A stretch of DNA of 6,378 nucleotides, from positions 1 through 6,378 of the forward strand of contig JBHIBR010000112.1 in the NCBI GenBank assembly GCA_046759145.1, in the 5' to 3' direction. The position numbers and the translations under genes were made by a program. The notes beneath the pieces are model-generated. The model saw only the letters and a list, made by a program, of their open reading frames with translations. It was not told the origin of the DNA and searched no databases. Shown piece by piece: positions 1 to 4,680 of the stretch (position 1 is the first letter of the stretch; every line of letters begins with the position of its first letter). This DNA is from JBHIBR01 sp046759145 [NCBI: Nitrospinota bacterium]. GTDB taxonomy: Bacteria > UBA8248.

Positions 1-2
1 TG

Positions 3-995
3 CACCATCTCTTCCTCGGGATCCCGGTCGAATCGCTCGGCGTCGCGCCCTACGTCCCCCTCGTGGACGAGGACGTGGCGTTCAGGCCGCGCGACCTGGG
101 CCTGCGGCTCCCGCCTGGGGCGCGGGCGCACTTCCTGCCGCTGCTGGCCGGCTTCGTCGGAGCCGATGCCGTGGGGGTGGCGCTCGCGCTCAACCTCGAC
201 CGTCCGGGACGCGAAAAAGCGGCGCTCGCGGTGGACCTGGGCACGAACGTGGAGCTGCTCCTCGGGACGCCGGACGGCGTCCTCTGGTGCGCCTCCACGC
301 CGGCCGGCCCGGCTTTCGAAGGAGGCGAGGTCCGTTGCGGCATGGCCGCAGGCGAGGGAGCGATCTGCGCGATGGACGTGCAGGAGGGGCGGATCCGCCT
401 CTGCACGATCGAGGGGCTGCCCGCCGCAGGGATCTGCGGTACGGGTCTCGTCGAGGTGGTGGCGGGTCTTCTGGACCTGGGAGTGGTCGAGCCCTCCGGG
501 CGGATGCGCCCGGCCGAGGAGCTTCCCGAGGGGGCGTCCGAGGCCCTGCGCCGCCGCATCTTCGAGAGCGACGGAGGGCGCGGATTCACCCTCGAGGAGG
601 GGAGAAACTCGGCGTCGGTCAGGCCGATCGTGCTCGAGCAGTGGGACGTGCGCAGGCTCCAGTTCGCGAAGGCGGCCGTCCGCGCGGGAGCGGACCTCCT
701 CCTTCAGGCGGCGGGCCTCGCCTGGGAGGACGTCGGGGCGGTCCGCCTGGCCGGGGCGTTCGGCGCCCACCTGCGCTCCGAACGGGCCCGGCGCGCCGGC
801 CTCCTTCCGCCCGTTCCGCTCGAACGGGTCCGCGTGGTAAACAACGCGGCGGCGAGCGGGGCCCGGCTCGCCCTCCTCGCGCGGGCGGAGCTTGAGCGGG
901 CCTCGGCCCTGAAAGAGAGGGCGCGCTACGTCGAACTGGCCGGTCGGCCCGAATTCCAAGATGCCTTTGTAAAGGCGCTGCCGTTTCCGGGATGA
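3..995 (+). CDS. Corrinoid activation/regeneration protein, ASKHA ATPase domain (RACo/RamA-like, DUF4445), 5'-truncated by window edge
   Basis: The frame is open to the left edge, so the true start lies upstream; the GTG at 63 is only the first internal start-like codon, and family residues precede it (HHLFLGIP, then LG and APYVPL). The 330 visible residues are the C-terminal half of the corrinoid reductive activators: a phosphate-1-like motif DLGTNVE (234-254), STPAGPAFEGG and RCGMAAGEGAI (about 295-365), GICGTGLVEVVAGLLDLG (about 430-483), QWDVRRLQFAKAAVRAG (about 640-690), LAGAFGAHL (about 748-774) and NNAAASGARLALL (about 841-880). The end, YVELAGRPEFQDAFVKALPF, is also typical of the family. 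Known family role: ATP-dependent reduction of inactive Co(II) corrinoid proteins in methyltransferase systems, usually with an N-terminal 2Fe-2S ferredoxin domain, which would lie outside this window. Inference: the partner corrinoid protein or methyltransferase genes are probably upstream. Oddity: Val replaces the usual Gly in DIGTNGE. Family call is firm; the specific partner is unknown. Confidence 0.9.
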   Translation, partial: HHLFLGIPVESLGVAPYVPLVDEDVAFRPRDLGLRLPPGARAHFLPLLAGFVGADAVGVALALNLDRPGREKAALAVDLGTNVELLLGTPDGVLWCASTPAGPAFEGGEVRCGMAAGEGAICAMDVQEGRIRLCTIEGLPAAGICGTGLVEVVAGLLDLGVVEPSGRMRPAEELPEGASEALRRRIFESDGGRGFTLEEGRNSASVRPIVLEQWDVRRLQFAKAAVRAGADLLLQAAGLAWEDVGAVRLAGAFGAHLRSERARRAGLLPPVPLERVRVVNNAAASGARLALLARAELERASALKERARYVELAGRPEFQDAFVKALPFPG

Positions 996-1114
996 ACCCC
1001 CCTCCCGGCCCGTCGGGACTCGCCGCAATCGGTTCTCATCCCCCAAAGATCCTCGAATTTGCGCTCTCTCTCCCCCCACCCCGTGAGGCCTCAAGCCGAC
1101 ATGGCTCCCGAGTG

Positions 1115-1166
1115 GCTGGCCCCTCCGCCCTGTGGACTATCCGCCAAAGGCCCCCCAGGGGCCAGC
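1115..1166. repeat. 10-bp perfect inverted repeat (GCTGGCCCCT / AGGGGCCAGC) with a competing inner hairpin
   Basis: The arms at 1115-1124 and 1157-1166 are perfect reverse complements separated by 32 bases. The right arm also pairs with GGCCCC at 1149-1154 to make a tight 6-bp stem with a 3-base CCA loop (1149-1163). The two structures exclude each other. No T-run follows either one, and both lie upstream of the candidate promoter, so a role in an attenuator is not supported. Chance GC-rich complementarity is possible. Confidence 0.5.
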
Positions 1167-1233
1167 GAGCCGCGCGAGGCAGGCGCCCGGGGTCTGCCGA
1201 AATCTCCGCCTGGGGTGAGGCCGCTCTCGCGAA

Positions 1234-1253
1234 TACTGTATCCCTATAGAGAT
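1234..1253. promoter_or_regulatory. Possible operator dyad resembling a LexA box, at the -35 position
   Basis: The left half reads TACTGTAT, identical to the left half of the E. coli-type LexA box. The right half reads TATAGAG, so the core is CTGT-N8-AGAG instead of CTGT-N8-ACAG, one mismatch. By hand 14 of 20 positions agree with the E. coli consensus. The site ends 4 bases before the TATAAT, where a repressor would block polymerase. LexA boxes differ between phyla and the host is unknown, so the assignment is weak; a chance match or another regulator's dyad is possible. Confidence 0.25.
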
Positions 1254-1257
1254 GGCA

Positions 1258-1263
1258 TATAAT
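1258..1263 (+). promoter_or_regulatory. Candidate -10 element (TATAAT) for the selenoprotein gene
   Basis: A perfect sigma-70-type TATAAT stands in a short AT-rich island in otherwise GC-rich sequence, 63 bases before the start codon at 1327. The -35 position (around 1234-1240) has no good TTGACA match; instead it falls in the dyad at 1234-1251. No extended -10 TG is in register. A weak -35 is often seen with activator-dependent or repressed promoters, but this is inference. Confidence 0.4.
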
Positions 1264-1312
1264 CCCTTGTGGAGATTTCCCAACTCGGATGACTAGCTAG
1301 AGACGGGTCCGC

Positions 1313-1319
1313 GGGAGGG
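1313..1319 (+). promoter_or_regulatory. Ribosome binding site of the selenoprotein gene
   Basis: GGGAGGG lies 7 bases before ATG 1327, good Shine-Dalgarno strength and spacing. It matters because it fixes the start of the upstream half of the interrupted frame: translation is set up to begin at 1327, not at the TTG at 1615 after the TGA, which has no comparable purine-rich site at proper spacing. Confidence 0.7.
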
Positions 1320-1326
1320 TTGTGCA

Positions 1327-2028
1327 ATGGCGACGGACAAGCGGAACGACTACCGCAGGAAGCCACCCGGGCCGCTGGCGGGGTTCTGGTCCTGGCGCTA
1401 CCTGGACTTCTGGCGCACGGTGCGGTTGGTCACCAGCCCGCGGGTCAAAGCGTTCTACAAGAACTTTCCCTCCCTCTTCCCCCCGGGCTCCGAGTTCCCG
1501 GCCATCGACCTCGAGACGGCCGACGGGAGCCGGATCAACACGGCAGAGCTGAGGGGCAAGAAGCACTTCGTCCTCCTCACTGGTGCCATCACCTGAGCGC
1601 CCGCCCGGAGGCAGTTGCCTCTTCTGGAAGAGCTGGCGAGGAAATACGCTGAGCGCGACGTGCAGACCTTCCTCATGTATGTGCGGGAACCCCACCCCCA
1701 GGAGCGCGGCTTCCGCCAGTATCGAAAGCACGGGAGCTACGAGCACAAGATGGAATATGCCCGCCTCCTGGCGGAGAAGCACGGGCTGACCATCCCGGTG
1801 CTCGTGGACGGCCTCGACGAGAAGGTGCACCAGTTGCTGGGCAACCTCCCGAACCTGGTGTATGTGGTGAACAAGCAGGGCCGGGTGGAGTACAAGTGCA
1901 CCTGGACCGACGCCGACGCCATCGACGAGGTGCTCGCTGAGATGGTGACAGCAGAGGACCCCTCGCGCCCCGTGTCGAAGACCATGGACAGCAGCCAGGT
2001 GCCGGGCAGGGTTCCTGTGGAAGTGTAA
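1327..2028 (+). CDS. Iodothyronine deiodinase-like / redoxin-fold selenoprotein, TGA at 1594-1596 read as selenocysteine
   Basis: Two open segments, 1327-1593 and 1597-2028, are in the same frame and divided only by TGA 1594-1596. Joined, they give 233 residues with Sec at 90. The halves make one thioredoxin-fold protein of the deiodinase-like type: PPGSEFPAIDLETADG (about 53-68), the strand HFVLLTGAIT (80-89) ending at the redox position, APARRQLPLLEELARKY, then MYVREPHP (117-124), matching the YI-x-EAHP segment of deiodinases with Glu121 and His123, TIPVLVDGLD (155-164, with a cis-Pro-type Pro157), and LVYVVNKQGRVEYK, matching the deiodinase LYV...GKVVYQ strand. Deiodinases carry T-Sec-P-P at the site; here it is T-Sec-A-P. 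No cysteine occurs except Cys191. ATG 1327 has a strong Shine-Dalgarno. Family knowledge: bacterial deiodinase-like selenoproteins exist, with unproven substrates (reductive dehalogenation or peroxide/thiol redox). A pseudogene with a Cys/Trp-to-stop mutation is the alternative, but the intact flanks and SECIS-like hairpin argue against it. Confidence 0.85.
1594..1622 (+). promoter_or_regulatory. Sec UGA codon with bacterial SECIS-like hairpin
   Basis: After TGA 1594-1596 a stem GAGGC (1608-1612) pairs perfectly with GCCTC (1617-1621), extended by a G-T wobble (1607/1622), around the tetraloop AGTT (1613-1616). Sixteen bases separate the TGA from the loop, and a G is the second loop base. Both fit the known bacterial SECIS rule (G among the first two loop bases, loop about 16-37 bases after UGA). 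The spacing is at the short limit and the stem is short, so it is a plausible but not a strong element by itself. Confidence 0.6.
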
Positions 2029-2031
2029 TCG

Positions 2032-2055
2032 CACCCTTCGGGTGAGGCTTTCTTT
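2032..2055 (+). terminator. Probable intrinsic terminator after the selenoprotein gene
   Basis: Three bases after the TAA at 2026-2028, CACCC (2032-2036) and GGGTG (2040-2044) form a perfect 5-bp stem closed around TTC, followed by a T-rich tract (GGCTTTCTTT, to 2055). The stem is short and the T-run is interrupted, so termination may be partial. It separates the selenoprotein from the transporter operon. Confidence 0.5.
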
Positions 2056-2340
2056 GAGGGGATGGAAGTCGGCGTTGCCGGCGGCGGAGGCAGGCGACGC
2101 TCTGCCCTAATCTATTGTTTTTTGGCGAGTTTTATGTCCCCCCTCGGCGCTGGTGCCCCGGCCCATGGGGGGACTGGAAGTGAATTTCTGGGAATTTTTG
2201 AAGAATCCTCGTGTTCGTTAGTTCTGGGGATTTGTAGCTATATACCTTCAGGAGCGGTTTCCGTCCTTGCCGCAGGGCCATGCTCTGTGGCCTTGCGCGA
2301 TGGGCTTGGCATGAGGGACCCAGCGCGGTATGCATTACGG

Positions 2341-2348
2341 GGGAGGAG
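2341..2348 (+). promoter_or_regulatory. Ribosome binding site of the substrate-binding protein gene
   Basis: GGGAGGAG is followed after 6 bases by ATG 2355. It decides the start: the open frame extends upstream to ATG 2280, but that extension would bury the twin-arginine signal peptide 25 residues inside the protein. Confidence 0.75.
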
Positions 2349-2354
2349 TTCACC

Positions 2355-3608
2355 ATGAAACCTATCACCAGGCGGAAGTTCCTCAAAGGCGCGGCGGCGG
2401 CAGGTGGGGCCGCTGCCATCTCGGGCTTTCCCGCCTTCCTGCGGGAGGGCCTGGGGGCGCGCCCCGTCAAGTGGGGCTCCATCCAGCCCACCACGGGTCC
2501 CTACTCCACCGAGGCGTTCGACCAGAAGCTGGGCGTAGAGCTGGCCATCGCCCATGTCAACGAGCAGGGGGGCGTGATGGGCCGTCCGGTGAAGCTCCTC
2601 TTTCGCGATGACCAGTTCAAGTGGGACCAGACCACGAGCCACGCCCTGGACCTGCTCGACAACCACCGGGTGGATTTCATCGGCGGCTCGATGGTGGGTC
2701 CCGAGGAGGTGCGCCTGAACGAGATCTCCAGGAAGCGCGGGATCATCTACGCCAACTACCCCCAGCACATTCTGAGCACGCCGGGCAATGCCAAGAAGAT
2801 GTCCCGTTACTTCTTCACGGCGAACGTCACCCCTTATCAGACGGCGGCCGCGGTCGCGCGGTATGCGGACAGAAAGAAGCTCGGCAAACGCTGGCACTTT
2901 ATCGGGGATGACTACATCTGGCCGAAGATGTTCATCCCGGCCTACACGACCATTGCCAAGCAGGTGGGGGCGAGTTTCGATCCGGACCGGGACACCTCCT
3001 GGGTTCCCTTCCCGGCCTCGACCGACTACTCGGCTCACTTTCCGAAGATCTTGAAGGCGAAGCCCGATGTCCTGTTCCCCACCATGTGGGGCTCGCATCA
3101 GGTGGCCTTCGTGAAGCAGGCCCGCGAGGCTCGGCTCCACGAGAAGATCCAGATCGTGCTCTCCCTCACGGAGATCACCATGCCCGAGGCGGCAGGGGTG
3201 GGGATGTACAGCGACTTCTTCGCCGGGACCACCTGGTACTGGACCGTGAAGGACCGTTATCCCGGGGCCAAGAAATTCTACGACGCCTTTTTCGCCGTGC
3301 GGAAACGGCCTCCCTCGGCCTACGCGTCCTCGGCCTACGAGCTGGTCCGCCTCATCCTGGAGACTGCCAACGAGATCAAGTCCCTCAAGCCAGAACCCCT
3401 GCGGAAGGCCCTGGAGGGGCGAAGGTTCCAGTACGTGAAGGGCGAGTCCTGGATACGGCCCTGCGACCATGTGTGTGTCAGCGACTTCTTCGTGATGAAG
3501 GGTAAGAAGGCCTCGGCCATGAAGAGCAAGTGGGACTTCTTTGACGTGGTGGACCTGGTCGGGGGAGAGGGGAATACGCTCCCTTGCGCAGCTAAGGGTC
3601 TCGTCTGA
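2355..3608 (+). CDS. Tat-exported ABC transporter substrate-binding protein, HAAT/LivK-type (Peripla_BP_6)
   Basis: A 417-residue periplasmic binding protein of the branched-chain amino acid/amide/urea class. The N-terminus carries a twin-arginine signal: TRRKFLK (5-11), then an Ala/Gly-rich hydrophobic stretch (12-28), with likely cleavage near Ala35. The mature part opens with VKWGSIQPTTGPYS, the first strand and ligand loop of this fold, followed by GVELAIAHVNEQGGVMGRPVKLLFRDDQ, the classic early segment of LivK-like proteins, then VDFIGGS and an IIYANYPQ strand. The end contains an IRPCDHVC segment, similar to the IRACDHQ-type motif of some relatives. It would deliver a small solute to the LivHM permease encoded downstream; the ligand cannot be read from the sequence, and amino acids, amides, urea or aromatic acids are all possible. 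Tat export suggests folding before export, which is common in this subgroup. Homology is clear, specificity is not. Confidence 0.9.
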   Translation: MKPITRRKFLKGAAAAGGAAAISGFPAFLREGLGARPVKWGSIQPTTGPYSTEAFDQKLGVELAIAHVNEQGGVMGRPVKLLFRDDQFKWDQTTSHALDLLDNHRVDFIGGSMVGPEEVRLNEISRKRGIIYANYPQHILSTPGNAKKMSRYFFTANVTPYQTAAAVARYADRKKLGKRWHFIGDDYIWPKMFIPAYTTIAKQVGASFDPDRDTSWVPFPASTDYSAHFPKILKAKPDVLFPTMWGSHQVAFVKQAREARLHEKIQIVLSLTEITMPEAAGVGMYSDFFAGTTWYWTVKDRYPGAKKFYDAFFAVRKRPPSAYASSAYELVRLILETANEIKSLKPEPLRKALEGRRFQYVKGESWIRPCDHVCVSDFFVMKGKKASAMKSKWDFFDVVDLVGGEGNTLPCAAKGLV

Positions 3609-3624
3609 GAGCCCCATCGCTCTC
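3607..3624 (+). other. Hairpin at the stop codon of the binding-protein gene
   Basis: GAGAGC (3607-3612) and GCTCTC (3619-3624) pair perfectly over a 6-base loop, beginning inside the TGA stop. No T-run follows, so it is not a standard terminator. It may protect the 3' end of the binding-protein message together with the longer hairpin at 3643-3697. Confidence 0.4.
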
Positions 3625-3642
3625 TCGCTGTTCTCGCCAAAC

Positions 3643-3697
3643 CGCCGGAAGGGGTGGGGTTGTTTTCCCCAAAGACAGCCCTAACCCCTTTCCGGCG
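3643..3697 (+). other. Long bulged hairpin between binding-protein and livH genes (possible mRNA stabiliser/attenuator)
   Basis: Bases 3643-3655 (starting CGCCGGAA) pair with 3684-3697 (ending CCGGCG) as 13 base pairs with a single bulged T at 3689. Inside it a second small stem pairs TGGGG (3655-3659) with CCCCA (3667-3671) over a T-rich loop, in competition for base 3655. No T-run follows the outer stem, so read-through into livH is expected. In importer operons such structures commonly protect or partly terminate the message of the binding protein, which is needed in excess over the permease; that role is inference here. The stem ends 17 bases before the GTG at 3715. Confidence 0.6.
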
Positions 3698-3714
3698 TAT
3701 GGGGGGTGCGAGGG

Positions 3715-4680
3715 GTGGAAGGCGTAACCTTCACCGAATTTCTCCAACACCTCTACATGGGCCTCGTGCAAGGGTCCATCTATATCCTGCTCGCCCTTGG
3801 CCTTTCCATCATCTTTGGCCTCATGGGGATCATCAACTTCGGCCATGGGGCCTTTTATATGCTGGGCGCATATATGGGCTTCACCGTCCTGGCCACCAAG
3901 CTCGGCGGCCTGAACGCCGCCTTCTTCATGGCCCTGCTCTTGGCCCCCGTTGCCATGTTTTTCATCGGGAGTCTCACCGAGTGGGGGGTCATGCGGCGGA
4001 TCTACACATCCAAGAATCCTCTCTTTTCGGGTGTGCTCGTTACCTACGGGCTCTCCATCTTTCTCCCTGACTTCGTCAGGGCCGTGTGGGGGCGGCCGGG
4101 AAAGTCCTTTAATATCCCGCCCGCCCTCAGCGAGACCCTCTTCAAGGTGGGGGGCCTTGACTTCTCCAGCTATCGGGCCTTCATCGTCTTGGTGGCCCTC
4201 ATCCTGGTGCCGCTTATCTGGTTGCTGTTGCATCGGACGAACCTGGGGATGGTGATCCGGGCGGGGACGAGCAACAACGAGATGGTGAAGGTCCTGGGTA
4301 TCGATGTCTCCCGGGTCTGGACCATCACCTTCGGGCTTGGCATCGCCCTGGCCGGTTTCGCCGGCATCATGGTGGCCCCGCTCTTCGCCGTGGAGCCCAC
4401 GATGGGGGAAACCATATTGATCCAGACCTTTATCGTGGTCGTGGTGGGGGGGATGGGGAGCTTCATCGGGCCCGTCCTCGGCGCCCTTATCGTGGGGCAG
4501 ATCTGGGCCATGACTCCCCTTCTGGGCCGGACGGCCTTTGTCGCCCACTACCTCGGGGGGACTCCCATCGGTCCCCAGTTCTGGGAAAAGGCCTCCGACA
4601 TCCTCCTCTTCGTCGTCATGGCCTTTGTCCTCCTGGTGAGGCCTCGTGGGATCTTGGGAAGGGAAGGGGCCTTTGATTGA
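3715..4680 (+). CDS. livH: Branched-chain amino acid-type ABC transporter permease, LivH family
   Basis: A 321-residue integral membrane protein (324 if the GTG at 3706 is used). I chose GTG 3715 because GGGGGG at 3701-3706 then sits 8 bases upstream, whereas it would touch the 3706 start; the choice is not certain. The family hallmark is clear: GSIYILLALGLSIIFGLMGIINFGHGAF in the first 45 residues, with the conserved INFGHG. Several hydrophobic segments follow (about 57-80, 151-170, 200-225, 235-265, 300-315). The segment from RTNLGMVIRAG to VLGI (about 175-197) is the cytoplasmic coupling loop that contacts the ATPase, followed by LAGFAGIM. The end LLVRPRGILG is typical. It forms the channel with the LivM protein encoded next; its stop overlaps the livM ATG by one base (TGATG), indicating translational coupling. 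The symbol denotes the family, not proven leucine specificity. Confidence 0.92.
   Translation: MEGVTFTEFLQHLYMGLVQGSIYILLALGLSIIFGLMGIINFGHGAFYMLGAYMGFTVLATKLGGLNAAFFMALLLAPVAMFFIGSLTEWGVMRRIYTSKNPLFSGVLVTYGLSIFLPDFVRAVWGRPGKSFNIPPALSETLFKVGGLDFSSYRAFIVLVALILVPLIWLLLHRTNLGMVIRAGTSNNEMVKVLGIDVSRVWTITFGLGIALAGFAGIMVAPLFAVEPTMGETILIQTFIVVVVGGMGSFIGPVLGALIVGQIWAMTPLLGRTAFVAHYLGGTPIGPQFWEKASDILLFVVMAFVLLVRPRGILGREGAFD

Larger units (their letters stand above)
996..1326. other. Intergenic region between corrinoid activator and selenoprotein genes; no gene seen
   Basis: No reading frame here looks like protein; the 85-codon frame from ATG 992 is Pro/Arg-rich with no recognisable motif. The first part is very GC-rich with several inverted repeats: a 5-bp hairpin just after the stop (1003-1018, no T-run, so a poor terminator), a 10-bp inverted repeat with arms at 1115-1124 and 1157-1166, and a competing 6-bp hairpin at 1149-1163. 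From about 1230 the composition turns AT-rich, with a TATAAT at 1258-1263 and a dyad at 1234-1251. A self-complementary CTAGCTAG sits at 1293-1300. The region ends with the Shine-Dalgarno of the next gene. The layout is consistent with independent transcription of the selenoprotein gene. Confidence 0.6.
2029..2354. other. Intergenic leader of the transporter operon; no gene seen
   Basis: Beyond the terminator hairpin there is a weak GGCAG/CTGCC hairpin (2089-2106) followed, about 11 bases on, by a T6 run (2118-2123). A distinctly AT-rich stretch runs from about 2180 to 2250, with a TATATA at 2239-2244 that could be a -10 element about 110 bases before the next start; no convincing -35 pairs with it. 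A 98-codon frame (2062-2358) runs through but resembles no protein and runs into the next gene's start. The promoter of the transporter operon most likely lies here, but I cannot place it with confidence. Confidence 0.5.

Noticed and set aside
992-1249. 85-codon frame starting in an ATGA overlap with the corrinoid activator stop
   Set aside because: The overlap looks like coupling, but there is no ribosome binding site of note, the composition is Pro/Arg-rich, and no motif is visible.
1253-1270. Possible sigma-54 promoter (TGGCA ... TTGT)
   Set aside because: The GG and the TTG are 15 rather than 12 bases apart and the GC of the -12 element is missing.
1615-2028. Stand-alone 137-residue gene starting at TTG 1615
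   Set aside because: It would start inside the thioredoxin fold after the redox residue, without a proper ribosome binding site; it is the C-terminal part of the selenoprotein.
1297-2034. 245-codon minus-strand frame across the selenoprotein gene
   Set aside because: It crosses the TGA unbroken, which at first suggests an alternative gene, but the translation is low-complexity and unlike any family, while the sense frame aligns with deiodinase-like motifs on both sides of the TGA.
2280-2354. N-terminal extension of the binding protein to ATG 2280
   Set aside because: It would place the twin-arginine signal inside the protein; ATG 2355 has a strong Shine-Dalgarno 6 bases upstream.
2062-2358. 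98-codon frame in the transporter leader
   Set aside because: No motif, and it runs over the ribosome binding site and the first codon of the binding-protein gene.
2238-3617. 459-codon open frame on the minus strand opposite the binding-protein gene
   Set aside because: It is longer than the sense gene but has no recognisable domain; it is a mirror of codon bias in GC-rich DNA. The sense frame has a Tat signal, a Shine-Dalgarno and clear family motifs.
3592-4548. 318-codon minus-strand open frame opposite livH
   Set aside because: Very hydrophilic, His/Asp/Gly-rich translation without motifs, as expected for the antisense of membrane-protein codons.
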